From contig NZ_JAGGKV010000021.1 of NCBI RefSeq assembly GCF_017874035.1, positions 52,891 to 116,890 of the forward strand: a stretch of DNA of 64,000 bases, written 5' to 3'. Positions 43,175-52,264 of this stretch are shown here, one piece after another. This stretch comes from Paenibacillus aceris (GTDB lineage: Bacteria > Bacillota > Bacilli > Paenibacillales > NBRC-103111). The translations under genes were made by a program, and so were the position numbers. Position 1 is the stretch's first letter; each line of letters begins with the position of its first letter. The notes under the pieces are model-generated. The model was not told the origin of the DNA and made no database searches. It saw only the letters and a program-made list of their open reading frames with translations.

Positions 43175-45741
43175 ATGGAGATCCAAACCAAAGTTCATAC
43201 GATATTCATGCTGATTGGGTCAACGGAGTGCGGGAAAACGACTTTCGCGAAGGAAGTCTTGATTCCCGGGTTGAGGTTCGCTGATGAGTCTAGGAATGTA
43301 AAAGCAAACGTGCAGTATTTATCTTCCGATAGCCTCCGCCAAGAGGTTTTGGGCTATGACTATGATAAATATGATCAAGTGATGTTGGAGGCGAGTGAGC
43401 AGGCGTTTCATCTGTTGTTTGAGAAGCTGAAGATGGCTACTTCATTCCCGGTCAACGCGGAATTCGTAATTGTGGATACGACGGGGCTGGCCGAGGAATT
43501 CCGTGCTAAGGTTCGGGAGATTGCGCATGCCAATAACTATAACTTGGAAGTTATTCTGTTTGATTACCGCAAGCGCGAAGATTATTATGCCTCGGATCGC
43601 TCGAAGAAACTGATTACAAGTCACATTAATCGGTTGAGAAAAGAAGTGCTGGGCTCACTCTCACGGGAGGGGTACTCCAAGATTCATAAAGTCCGTTATA
43701 AGGACTTTTACTCGTTGACTGAGGGTGGGGCGAAACCTGCCTACCAAGTGGTTATTGAAGATCAAGAGGAATACCTTTCAACAATTCTCCCACAAAACAT
43801 GAAGTATATTGTCATAGGTGATATTCATGAGTGTGTGGATGAACTTAAAGCGCTTCTGCTGAGCTACGGCTATAGAATCGAGGGTAACAAGCTGGTGGTT
43901 ACAGATAAAGTACGCCATATGAAGATCATCTCTGTCGGAGACTGGATCGATAAGGGGAAGAAGACGAGGGAAATCGTTGAGTTTCTATATGAAAATCAGG
44001 AGCACTTTCTGTTTGTCATGGGGAATCATGAGAATTTTGTTTATAAGTTCATGCGGGGAGAGATCGGCGGGGTCGATCAAGAACTGCTTCATACTTACTT
44101 CGATTCAACACAATTGCTTTCGCAGGATGCGGTGCTGCTTGAGAAGTTTAATGAACTGGTAGCGATTGCTAAGCCGTTTTATCGATTGAATGGCCTGAAT
44201 AGTCCTTCCTTTTACGTGACACATGCCCCGTGCAAAAACAAATATATGGGCAAATTGGACGCGAATTCGATTCGTCATCAGCGGAATTATCGCATTGATC
44301 GTAGTGCGCCATTGGAGGAGCAGCTTACTTTTCTCCGAGATGAAGCGGTGAAGAATCATCCGTATCACATTTTCGGGCACGTTGCCGCCAGAAATGCGTT
44401 CCGTATCAAAAACAAAATCCATATCGACACAGGAAGTGCGCATGGTCATATGTTGACTTCCGTCAGCATTTCATACAAGCCGTTCATGAAATCACAGAAG
44501 TCCGAGCAAACCGTGATGACGGATGCACTTCAGACTTTGTTTCATGAAGAGAGAAAGGTGTCGCTGCAAGATATGGGTGAGGATGAGATTCGCAGACTGC
44601 ATTACGTGTCCAGGAATAAGGTCAACTTCATCTCAGGGACAATGTCTCCGGCTGATAAGGATGAGGCTGCGCAGGACTTGGAATCTTTGCGTTGTGGCTT
44701 GGGTTATTTTGCGGAGAGGGGTGCTTCAAAGGTTGTTCTACAACCGAAGTACATGGGTTCACGGTGTAATATTTACTTGAATAAGGATATAGACCAGTGT
44801 TTTGCGGTCAGCCGTAATGGTTATCGCATCAACCAGGTCGATTTGACGGAAATCTATGGAACGCTGCAGCATAAGTTCAGCGCTTATATGGAAGAAAATC
44901 AGATCGCAATGCTCATTCTGGACGGCGAGCTGCTGCCGTGGAAAGCGATCGGCGACGGGTTGATTCAAAGGCAGTTCAAGCCGATTGAGAAGGCTTTGGA
45001 GAGCGAGTTGGCTTTTTTGCAGCAAAATGGCTTTGAGCAAGCATTTGACAAGTTGACTGCCGATTACCGGGCAAGCGGGTTTGAGAAGGATCAGTACAAC
45101 ATGTCCAAGACCTCGCTCAGTGACAAATACGGCTCACACATTTATCAAAACTATAAGAATGTCCACGATATTCTGAGCTCCTATGTTCCGGTGAAGCAGC
45201 ATGTTCAAGCGTACCAAACCTATATGCGGAAGACGGGGAACTTACCTACAAACCTTTTGCTTTGTTGAAAATCGTTTATGAAAACGGCGAAGAGTGCATC
45301 CCAGATTGGAAGACTTCGGAGGTATACAGCTTTTTGTCGGAGGATGAGTTTCTACTGCTGGATCTTGCCGATCCGGATTGCTATGAAAAGGCTGAGTGCT
45401 ACTTTTCAAGGCTAACTGTGGATAACTATATGGAAGGCGTCGTGATCAAGCCTGAAGTCATCCAAGCCAATTTGGCGCCTTATATGAAGGTTCGCAATAA
45501 GGACTATTTGTCGATCATTTACGGCTATGACTACCGTTTCCCGCACAAGTACAAGAAGCTGATGAAACAAAAGAACATAAATCAAAAGCTTCGCACCTCG
45601 ATGAATGAATATCGTCTTGGGGATCGGATGCTCTCGATTAGGTTCGATGAGATCACACCGGATCATGACAAGTATAAGGAAGTTGTTGCGAATTTGCTGT
45701 TCGAGGTTGCTGGGGAGAGGGAGATGGATCCTCGGTTGTAG
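43175..45741 (+). pseudogene. pnkp: Polynucleotide kinase-phosphatase-ligase Pnkp, frameshifted
   Basis: Frame 1 runs 43175-45268, then the protein continues in another frame to 45741. Domains: 5'-kinase with P-loop GSTECGKTT (15-23); calcineurin-type 2',3'-phosphatase with GDIHE (D216, H218), VGDWIDKG and GNHEN (283-287); adenylyltransferase with ligase Lys KYMG (K525) and LDGELLPWK. After the shift come TYKPFALLKIVYENGEE, EGVVIKP (motif IV) and MKVRNKDYLSIIYGYDY (motif V). The shift falls at GGGG (45235-45238): one extra G restores a ~856-residue protein, close to known bacterial Pnkp. Kinase and phosphatase should survive; ligase would be dead unless this is a sequencing error or is bypassed. 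Confidence 0.92.
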
Positions 45742-45839
45742 GCTTTGATAGAGTAACTGAGGTGATCAATTATTCGGAAGCTAACCGGGAATAAGCACGC
45801 ACTTTTAGCTTGACTAGTAATCTATCTCTTACTCAAAAC

Positions 45840-45869
45840 GACCGTCAGGGTGAAACTGGCGGTCTTTAT
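45840..45869 (+). terminator. Intrinsic terminator after pnkp
   Basis: GACCGTCAG (45840-45848) pairs with CTGGCGGTC (45856-45864), one G.T, followed by TTTATTTT. Confidence 0.88.
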
Positions 45870-46001
45870 TTTCCTCCTTTACTTCTCCTCCCATACTTAC
45901 TCCAACGTTACTAACTGACAACTTTTTCAGTTCTTATGCAGCTTTTCCTTTCCCTGTATAATAGCAGTGAAAGCAAACAGTTAATGGATGGAGGGCTGCA
46001 T

Positions 46002-46973
46002 ATGAACTATAGAACTCTTGGAAAAACGGGCTTACAGATATCGGAAATCGGATATGGCGCATGGGGAATCGGTAAAACAGCTTGGATCGGTGCATCCGAT
46101 GACGAATCGATTCAAGCGTTAAATCGTTCTATCGAGCTGGGATTGAATTTTATAGATACAGCCTTGGGCTATGGAGACGGTCACAGTGAACGACTTGTGG
46201 GGCAAGTCGTGAAAGCCCACGATAAGCCTATCTATGTGGCTACCAAAATCCCTCCGAAAAATAGACAATGGCCAGCACGTGATGGCGTACCTGTAGAGGA
46301 GGCTTTTACGGCGGAGCATGTCATTGCGAGTACGGAGCAAAGCCTGCGCAATCTGGGCCTAGAGACGATTGATGTGCAGCAGTTCCACGTCTGGTCGGAC
46401 GAGTGGGTGGGGCAAGGAGATTGGCTGGAAGGGATCCGCAAGCTGAAAGAGCAGGGCAAAATCCGCCATTTTGGCATATCGATTAACGATCATCAACCGA
46501 ACAATGCCCTTAAGCTGATTGAATCCGGGCTCGTTGATACGGTGCAGGTTATTTATAACATTTTCGATCAAAGTCCTGAAGATCAACTGCTCCCTGCCTG
46601 TGCAGCGCACAACGTCGGCGTCATTGTCAGAGTTTCGCTGGATGAAGGCGGTTTGACGGGGCGCATTACGCCGGATACGACTTTTAGCGAAGGCGACTTC
46701 CGCAACAGCTATTTCCGAGGCGACCGCAAGCAGCAGGTGTATAACCGCGTTCAGAAGATCGCTGCTGATCTGGATATTTCTATGGAGCAAATGCCGGAAA
46801 CCGCACTGCGGTACGTACTGAGCCATCCCGCTGTATCAACAGTCATTCCGGGTATGCGCTCCGTTCGAAACGTGGAGGCTAATATGCGGGTGGGAGACGG
46901 GCAAGGACTAACCGAGGCACAACTTGAGAAGCTGAAGCCGCATCGCTGGATTCGGGATTTTTATAGAGGCTGA
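46002..46973 (+). CDS. Aldo/keto reductase
   Basis: 323 residues from ATG 46002, seven bases after GGAGGG. TIM-barrel AKR with MNYRTLGKTGLQISEIGYG, the catalytic Asp/Tyr region FIDTALGYGDGHSER, Lys in ATKIPP, and the NADP-binding end GMRSVRNVEANMR. The His of the usual tetrad corresponds to QQFHVW. Physiological substrate unknown. A TATAAT at 45957-45962 may be its -10 box. The epimerase gene follows after 26 bp. Confidence 0.92.
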   Translation: MNYRTLGKTGLQISEIGYGAWGIGKTAWIGASDDESIQALNRSIELGLNFIDTALGYGDGHSERLVGQVVKAHDKPIYVATKIPPKNRQWPARDGVPVEEAFTAEHVIASTEQSLRNLGLETIDVQQFHVWSDEWVGQGDWLEGIRKLKEQGKIRHFGISINDHQPNNALKLIESGLVDTVQVIYNIFDQSPEDQLLPACAAHNVGVIVRVSLDEGGLTGRITPDTTFSEGDFRNSYFRGDRKQQVYNRVQKIAADLDISMEQMPETALRYVLSHPAVSTVIPGMRSVRNVEANMRVGDGQGLTEAQLEKLKPHRWIRDFYRG

Positions 46974-46999
46974 TAAGACCTAAGGAGGATTAAAGATTC

Positions 47000-47869
47000 A
47001 TGGAAAAAAAGCGGATCATTGTAACTGGCGGCAGCGGGAAAGCTGGCCAGTGGATTTTAAAGCATTTTGTAGAAAATAACTACGATGTCATTAATTTGGA
47101 CGTGAAGGCTCCAGCGGAGCCGATTTGTCGGACGATTATTACCGATCTCAATGATTTGGGTCAGGTACATAATGCGATATCACAATTTAGTACTGGCAAT
47201 CGTAAAGAGGTGGTGGGTATTGTGCATTTTGCCGCTATCCCTCAAGCCTATACACACACGAATGATGTATGCTTCCGTAATAATGTGATGAGTACCTACA
47301 ATATTTTGGAGGCTGCAGCCAACTTAGGCATCGGTAAAGTCGTGCTCGCGTCGAGTGAGTCGTCTTATGGCATTTGTTTTGCCAGTGAGTTTTTCGAGCC
47401 TCAGTATCTCCCGATTGATGAAGAGCATCCACAGTTGCCCGAGGACAGTTATGGCTTGTCCAAGGTCGTGAACGAAGTAACCGCGCAGGCGTTTCACCGG
47501 CGTACCGGGATGCAAGTGGTTAGTTTCCGATTAGGAAATATTCTTGTGCCCGAGAGCTATGAGCAGCTGAAAGCTAATTTCGACAATACGGACGCGCGTT
47601 TGCGCATCCTGTGGTCTTACATCGATGCAAGGGACGTGGCTTCTGCTTGTCTCAAAGCGATTGAAGTCGATGGACTTGGCGCGGAGGCGTTAATCATTGC
47701 AGCGGATGATAGCTCGTCGAATCGACTAACTCGTGAGCTAGTCGAAAAATACCTTCCAGGCGTCAAAGAAATTCGCTCCCCGCTTGAGGGAAGAGCATCT
47801 CTCATTTCCAACGCGAAGGCGAAAAGATTGTTGGGCTGGGAGCCTCAAATTAAGTTGATGGAGCAGTAA
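47000..47869 (+). CDS. NAD-dependent epimerase/dehydratase (extended SDR)
   Basis: 289 residues, ATG after AAGGAGG. Rossmann motif IIVTGGSGKAGQWIL, then VHFAAIPQAYTHTND, the catalytic Ser of LASSESSYG, and YGLSK (Tyr and Lys of the YxxxK pair). This is the extended short-chain dehydrogenase family acting on sugars or nucleotide sugars; no substrate can be named. Probably cotranscribed with the aldo/keto reductase and ended by the terminator 12 bp downstream. Confidence 0.88.
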   Translation: MEKKRIIVTGGSGKAGQWILKHFVENNYDVINLDVKAPAEPICRTIITDLNDLGQVHNAISQFSTGNRKEVVGIVHFAAIPQAYTHTNDVCFRNNVMSTYNILEAAANLGIGKVVLASSESSYGICFASEFFEPQYLPIDEEHPQLPEDSYGLSKVVNEVTAQAFHRRTGMQVVSFRLGNILVPESYEQLKANFDNTDARLRILWSYIDARDVASACLKAIEVDGLGAEALIIAADDSSSNRLTRELVEKYLPGVKEIRSPLEGRASLISNAKAKRLLGWEPQIKLMEQ

Positions 47870-47880
47870 TGAGAAGAGCG

Positions 47881-47911
47881 GCCAATCCTTTAGGGGGTTG
47901 GCTTTTTTTGA
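47881..47911 (+). terminator. Intrinsic terminator after epimerase gene
   Basis: GCCAATCC (47881-47888) pairs with GGGTTGGC (47895-47902), one G.T, then TTTTTTT. Confidence 0.9.
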
Positions 47912-48001
47912 AATCGGGGTAGGCTTGTAAGGGAAAACAAGTGATTAGTTGTTACTGGGGTGTGGTATAATGGTAAAAGTAATATAAAGGCGGTGTAACA
48001 G

Positions 48002-48280
48002 ATGAGCGTGAATCGTGAAGAGTTGAAACGTTTGATCGACCGTATTCCTGAACAAGATGCTATGGAAGTGCTTGATTTTATTGGTTACTTGAACATGAAG
48101 CGAGAACGTGAAGCTGCTCAGCAATTGGATATCAAAGCTCTTTCTGAAGATGATGATGTCTTCTATATGATTCAAAAAAGCCGTGAAGATCGAAACGCCG
48201 GACGAGTCTATGGCGAGCAAGAAGGGCTGGATTATCTCCGTATCAAGATGAAGGAGTTTGAGCGTGGAGAAAGTTTATAA
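48002..48280 (+). CDS. Putative antitoxin (DUF2281/Phd-like)
   Basis: 92 residues, ATG after AAGGCGGTG; TATAAT at 47966-47971 is a likely -10 box. The N-terminal helix-rich part (REELKRLIDRIPEQDAMEVL, DFIGYLNMKRERE) resembles short DUF2281-type antitoxins; the acidic C-terminal half (LSEDDDVFYMIQKSREDR) would wrap the toxin. It overlaps the toxin gene by 17 bp, the normal antitoxin-first order. Target DNA site not identified. Confidence 0.7.
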   Translation: MSVNREELKRLIDRIPEQDAMEVLDFIGYLNMKREREAAQQLDIKALSEDDDVFYMIQKSREDRNAGRVYGEQEGLDYLRIKMKEFERGESL

Positions 48281-48554
48281 AGTATATTGGTCGCAAACGG
48301 CTCTAATTGAACTAGCTAGTATACGGGCTTATCCACCTGAAGTTAAGGAAAGTATCTATCTCGAATCTATCCAGCGACTTTCCTTTACGCCGACACTTAC
48401 GGCGAAACAAATATCATTTGGTAAATTAAAAGGATATTGGGCGAGACTTGGCCTTTATCAAGACATTCTCATATTTGAGGTTGAGGAAGATAAATCAATT
48501 GTTTGGATAGATGGAATTAAGCATAAGCGTGAAAATATGTATTGGAAGAAGTAA
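48264..48554 (+). CDS. RelE/ParE-superfamily toxin
   Basis: 96 residues from GTG 48264, seven bases after AAGGAG inside the antitoxin gene. The pattern is RelE/ParE: YKVYWSQTALIELASI, helices with PPEVKESIYLESIQRL, then the strand block KLKGYWARLGLYQDILIFEV and WIDGIKHKRENMY. This fold includes ribosome-dependent mRNA interferases (RelE/YoeB) and gyrase poisons (ParE); which applies is not clear. If an RNase, it would be a source of RNA damage in the same window as two repair systems, though that link is speculation. Confidence 0.75.
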   Translation: MEKVYKVYWSQTALIELASIRAYPPEVKESIYLESIQRLSFTPTLTAKQISFGKLKGYWARLGLYQDILIFEVEEDKSIVWIDGIKHKRENMYWKK

Positions 48555-48581
48555 ACAAAGCTGTACTTCTGAGAAACTACA

Positions 48582-48627
48582 AAAAAGAAAGCCTAGAGGC
48601 TAAATGAGCTTTTGGGTTTTCTTTTTT
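48582..48627 (+). terminator. Terminator-like hairpin after toxin gene
   Basis: An A-rich arm ending AGAAAGCC pairs imperfectly with GGGTTTTCTTTTTTT; the T run on the 3' side supports termination. Confidence 0.65.
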
Positions 48628-48736
48628 TGTTGGTTGAAGTAGAGAAAATGCAGCCTCCGTTTAATTCATGATTGCTGTGATATACTGGTAATAACATGAC
48701 AATCGGGAACTAAAGCGCCTATAAAAAGGAGAAACC

Positions 48737-49123
48737 ATGAAGGAAAAAATCACGTTCTCATCCATTGATGAATACATCTCAACATTTTCGCCAGAGGTTC
48801 AGGAAATACTTCAAAAGCTAAGAGAAGTCATCAAGGAGTCCGCACCGGATGCTAAGGAAAAGATTAGTTATGCAATGCCTACTTTCGAGCAGCATGGGAA
48901 TTTGGTGCATTTTGCAGCTTTTAAAAATCATATCGGATTCTACCCAGCACCGGACGGGATTAACGAGTTCCAAGATGAAGTGGCAGAGTATCATTCGTCG
49001 AAAGGGACTTTGCAATTTCCTTTAGGAAAGCCAATACCTTATGAATTGATTGGCAGGATAGTGAAGTACAGGGTTGCTCGGAATTTGGAGAAGGCGAAGG
49101 CGAAGCGTGCGGGGAAGAAGTAA
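48737..49123 (+). CDS. DUF1801 (YdhG-like) protein
   Basis: 128 residues, ATG after AAAAGGAG. The family pattern is clear: SIDEYISTFSPEVQEILQKL, PDAKEKISYAMPTFEQHGN, LVHFAAFKNHIGFYP, GKPIPYELIGRIVKYR and a basic tail. These small proteins share a frataxin-like fold; some are annotated as iron chaperones but firm functions are lacking. Single gene. Confidence 0.88.
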   Translation: MKEKITFSSIDEYISTFSPEVQEILQKLREVIKESAPDAKEKISYAMPTFEQHGNLVHFAAFKNHIGFYPAPDGINEFQDEVAEYHSSKGTLQFPLGKPIPYELIGRIVKYRVARNLEKAKAKRAGKK

Positions 49124-49181
49124 TAATTAAGCATATCCCCACCACCTACCGCATATCCATTAACAAAAGCATAAAACAGGC

Positions 49182-49238
49182 AAAGGTGCCTCAGGTCCAA
49201 GAACGTCGAGCGTTCTCCGAACCGGGGCACCTTTTTGC
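49182..49238 (+). terminator. Long terminator hairpin ahead of the eut locus
   Basis: AAAGGTGCC (49182-49190) pairs with GGCACCTTT (49226-49234), with an inner perfect hairpin AGAACG-TCGAG-CGTTCT (49200-49216), then TTTTT. It lies 59 bp after the DUF1801 stop and 29 bp before eutL, so it may simply end the upstream gene or may be a leader terminator subject to EutV antitermination. The inner loop has five bases, not the six expected of an ANTAR hairpin. Confidence 0.8.
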
Positions 49239-49266
49239 TTTCAATCCAGGCGGAGAGGTGAAGGGA

Positions 49267-49932
49267 GTGAGCTCTAACGAAATACCGATACGCGCTGTAC
49301 CGCTTGCCGTCCGGATCATCCCTAACGTCGACGCCGGGCTCGCGCAGCAGCTGGAGCTGAAGCCCGGCCTCCGCAGTCTTGGCCTCCTGACCTCATCCAT
49401 CGACGATGTAGGCTACACCGCAATCGATGAAGCGACGAAGAATGCAGCGGTGGAGGTGGTGTATGCCCGCTCATTCTATGCGGGATCGGGCCATGCATCG
49501 GGGCCGCTGTCCGGTGAATTCATCGGCATCATCGGCGGCGCTTCGCCGGATGAGGTGAGAAGCGGGCTGGACGCCGCCATCCAAGTGATGGAGACCGGCG
49601 CTTGCTTCTACGCGCTGAATGCCGAAGCCACACACGCGTACTATGCGCATGTGGTATCCCGCACAGGCTCGTATCTCTCCAAAGAGGCGGAGATCCAGGA
49701 AGGCGAGCCGCTTGCTTATTTAATTGCTCCGCCGTTAGAAGCCGTCTACGGCCTGGATGCTGCACTCAAAGCCGCCGATGTGCGCATGTGCAAATTCTAC
49801 GGTCCGCCGACGGAGACGAATTTTGCGGGAGCATTGCTGACAGGCAGTCAATCGGCTTGTACGGCGGCAGCAGAGGCGTTTGCGGAAGCCGTTCGAAGCA
49901 TCGCCAGAGATCCGAAGAGAATAGGCTATTAA
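49267..49932 (+). CDS. eutL: Microcompartment shell protein EutL (BMC-T)
   Basis: 221 residues from GTG 49267, eight bases after GGAGAGG; other in-frame starts at 49186 and 49258 fit worse. Two BMC-type halves with IRAVPLAVRIIPNVDAGLAQ, GYTAIDEATKNAAVEVVYAR, SGPLSGEFIGIIGG and TGACFYALNAEATHAYYAHV. EutL trimers form pseudohexameric tiles with a gated pore in the ethanolamine shell. First structural gene of the locus after the leader hairpin. Confidence 0.94.
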   Translation: MSSNEIPIRAVPLAVRIIPNVDAGLAQQLELKPGLRSLGLLTSSIDDVGYTAIDEATKNAAVEVVYARSFYAGSGHASGPLSGEFIGIIGGASPDEVRSGLDAAIQVMETGACFYALNAEATHAYYAHVVSRTGSYLSKEAEIQEGEPLAYLIAPPLEAVYGLDAALKAADVRMCKFYGPPTETNFAGALLTGSQSACTAAAEAFAEAVRSIARDPKRIGY

Positions 49933-49949
49933 GAGGCGGGTGTACCGTA

Positions 49950-50456
49950 ATGGATGGACAGAAGTTGTCCTTAGGCATGATTGAAACTTACGGCTTGCCG
50001 GCACTGATTGCAGCGGCTGATGCTGCAGCGAAAACGGCGGATGTCAAGGTCACGATGTACGAGAAAGTAGATGCGGGCATCGTAACGGTTTATATATGGG
50101 GCGATGTGGCAGCAGTCAAAGCGGCTGTAGATGCTGGGGCTGCAGAAGCGACAAGAGTGGGCAAGCTGCTCGGCACACAGGTGATTCCACGCCCTGACCC
50201 CTCGGTCTATACGATGCTGCAGGGTATCGGACGGAAGGATCCACCCCAAGCTTCTGCACCAGAAACGCGGAAACAGGAAGAGCCTCCTGCAACGACAACA
50301 AACTGGAACAAAATGACGGTAGCCCAGCTCCGGGAGCTTGCCCATAGCACATCGAAGTTCCCGCTTTCCGGTCGCGATATCCAGTTGGTTAGCAAAGCGG
50401 AATTGATCCGGCTATTCACGGAACTAACGGCTGAAGGAGGCGAACCGCCCACATGA
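49950..50456 (+). CDS. BMC shell protein with a C-terminal extension (EutK-like layout)
   Basis: 168 residues from ATG 49950. The BMC domain occupies the first ~90 residues (SLGMIETYGLPALIAAADAA, VTVYIWGDVAAVKAAVDAG, QVIPRPDPSVY). A Pro/Gln/Glu linker leads to a ~45-residue helical domain: WNKMTVAQLRELAHSTSKF, LVSKAELIRLFTEL, similar to SAP/Rho-N type nucleic-acid-binding helices. E. coli EutK likewise joins a BMC domain to a small DNA-binding-like domain, but I cannot claim orthology. Its stop overlaps the eutE start (ATGA). Confidence 0.85.
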   Translation: MDGQKLSLGMIETYGLPALIAAADAAAKTADVKVTMYEKVDAGIVTVYIWGDVAAVKAAVDAGAAEATRVGKLLGTQVIPRPDPSVYTMLQGIGRKDPPQASAPETRKQEEPPATTTNWNKMTVAQLRELAHSTSKFPLSGRDIQLVSKAELIRLFTELTAEGGEPPT

Positions 50457-51955
50457 AGCTGGACACTGATTTACTGGCGATCCAGGAGGTCCGGGGCCAT
50501 CTTCAAGAGGCAAAGGCAGCCCAAAAGCTCCTGGAAAAAATGACGCAGCCGCAAATCGATGCCATCGTAACCGCTATGGCCCGAGCGGCGGAGCAGGAAG
50601 CAGAGCGGCTGGGAGCTATGGCCGTCCAAGAGACGGGCTTCGGGAAGGCCGCCGATAAGAAGGCCAAAAATCTTTTCGTCGCAAGGGACGTCTACTCGGC
50701 AATAAAGGACATGCAAACGGTCGGTATCATCCGCAAGGACGAGGCCAAGCAGGTTTGGGAAATCGCCCAGCCCGTCGGAACCATTGCGGCGATCATTCCC
50801 TCAACGAACCCAACCTCCACCATCTTTTTCAAATGCATGATTGCTCTGAAAGCACGGAATGCGATCGTAATCTCTCCGCATCCCTCAGCGCTGCGCTGCT
50901 CATTGGAGTCCGCAGCTGTTATGCGGGAAGCGGCAGAGACAGCGGGAGCCCCGCCTGGGCTCATTCACTGCCTCTCGCATCCGTCATTGGAGGCGAGCGG
51001 GGAGCTGATGCGGCACAAGTGGACGGATCTCATCTTGGCAACAGGCGGAACGGCCATGGTGAAGGCCGCCTACAGCTCCGGCAAACCCGCTTACGGTGTC
51101 GGGCCCGGCAATGTGCCGGTGTACGTCCACCGCAGTGCGAACATCTCGCAGGCGGTGAGCCGCATTATTCAAAGCAAAACCTTCGACTATGGAACGATTT
51201 GCGCTTCCGAGCAAGCGCTCGTCGTGGATCAAGCGATTAAACCAGCCCTAATTGAAGAATTAAAACGACAAGGAGCCTACTTTCTTCATACACAAGAGAA
51301 AACAAAGGTTGCTTCCATCCTCATCGCCAATAAAGGGATGAATCCGCAGATCGTCGGCCGTCCGCCACAGGACATCGCGGGCAAGGCCGGCATCACCGTC
51401 CCGGAAAATGCCCAGATGTTAATCGCCGAAGAGACGGAGGTCGGGCACAATTACCCTTTTTCCATGGAAAAACTTTGCCCTGTGCTTGCTTTATATACGG
51501 TGAACGACTGGCAGGAGGGCTGCCAAAGGTGCATCCAGCTTCTTACACTCGGAGGACTCGGCCATACCCTCGGCATACATGCCGAAGATCTAACCGTCAT
51601 TGAAGCGTTCGGACTGGAAAAGCCGGCATCGCGCATTGTAGTTAACACAGGAACAACTTTCGGCGGAATAGGTGCCACGACCGGGATTTTCCCCTCCATG
51701 ACACTTGGCTGCGGGACCTTCGGCAATAACATCACATCGGACAATATCGGGCCGCAGCATTTGCTGAATATCAAGCGAGTTGCTTTTGGCATCAAGGAAA
51801 TGCCTGAGACAAAGGAGTCTGTACCCAATTCCGAGCCTGAGCAAGTCGTACATAAGGCGGCGGACAGCTTAATCAGCACCAATCAGCTTGGTATTACGCG
51901 CGAGGAAGTTGCGCAGATCATCAGGAACGTCCTTTCCGAGATGCAACTGAAATAA
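50453..51955 (+). CDS. eutE: Acetaldehyde dehydrogenase (CoA-acylating)
   Basis: 500 residues, start overlapping the previous stop. Aldehyde dehydrogenase fold with VGTIAAIIPSTNPTSTIFF, VGPGNVPVYVHRSA and the catalytic Cys in GTICASEQ (C250). It turns acetaldehyde plus CoA and NAD+ into acetyl-CoA inside the microcompartment. The last ~20 residues, LGITREEVAQIIRNVLSEM, form a detached amphipathic helix that looks like an encapsulation peptide. Confidence 0.95.
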   Translation: MKLDTDLLAIQEVRGHLQEAKAAQKLLEKMTQPQIDAIVTAMARAAEQEAERLGAMAVQETGFGKAADKKAKNLFVARDVYSAIKDMQTVGIIRKDEAKQVWEIAQPVGTIAAIIPSTNPTSTIFFKCMIALKARNAIVISPHPSALRCSLESAAVMREAAETAGAPPGLIHCLSHPSLEASGELMRHKWTDLILATGGTAMVKAAYSSGKPAYGVGPGNVPVYVHRSANISQAVSRIIQSKTFDYGTICASEQALVVDQAIKPALIEELKRQGAYFLHTQEKTKVASILIANKGMNPQIVGRPPQDIAGKAGITVPENAQMLIAEETEVGHNYPFSMEKLCPVLALYTVNDWQEGCQRCIQLLTLGGLGHTLGIHAEDLTVIEAFGLEKPASRIVVNTGTTFGGIGATTGIFPSMTLGCGTFGNNITSDNIGPQHLLNIKRVAFGIKEMPETKESVPNSEPEQVVHKAADSLISTNQLGITREEVAQIIRNVLSEMQLK

Positions 51956-51973
51956 CCCAAGGAGGAGATCGCA

Positions 51974-52261
51974 ATGGCAGGTGAATTGGCTGCATTAGGT
52001 TTAGTAGAAACGAGGGGCTTGGTAGGTTCAATTGAAGCGGCAGATGCGATGGTAAAGGCGGCGAATGTGAGATTGGTCGGGAAAGTGCATGTTGGCGGCG
52101 GGTTGGTAACGGTTATGGTCAGGGGAGATGTCGGCGCTGTCAAAGCGGCTACAGATGCAGGGGCGGCAGCGGCGGAGAAGGTGGGAGAGCTGGTATCGGT
52201 GCACGTGATCCCTCGTCCGCATTCGGATATTGAGTTCATTCTTCCTAAACTTGAAGGGTAA
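51974..52261 (+). CDS. eutM: Major BMC-H shell protein EutM
   Basis: 95 residues, ATG after AAGGAGGAG, the strongest ribosome site in the locus, as expected for an abundant shell tile. Single BMC domain: LGLVETRGLVGSIEAADAM, KVHVGGGLVTVMVRGDVGAV, VHVIPRPHSDIEFILP. Hexamers build the facets of the shell. Confidence 0.95.
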   Translation: MAGELAALGLVETRGLVGSIEAADAMVKAANVRLVGKVHVGGGLVTVMVRGDVGAVKAATDAGAAAAEKVGELVSVHVIPRPHSDIEFILPKLEG

Positions 52262-52264
52262 AAT

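Noticed and set aside
45230..45268. Programmed -1 frameshift in pnkp
   Set aside because: The site G-GGG-AAC does not fit the X-XXY-YYZ slippery pattern and no downstream pseudoknot is obvious; a missing G is simpler.
49124..49266. Cobalamin riboswitch or canonical EutV twin-hairpin leader
   Set aside because: No B12-box-like sequence and only one terminator hairpin with a five-base loop could be found by eye.
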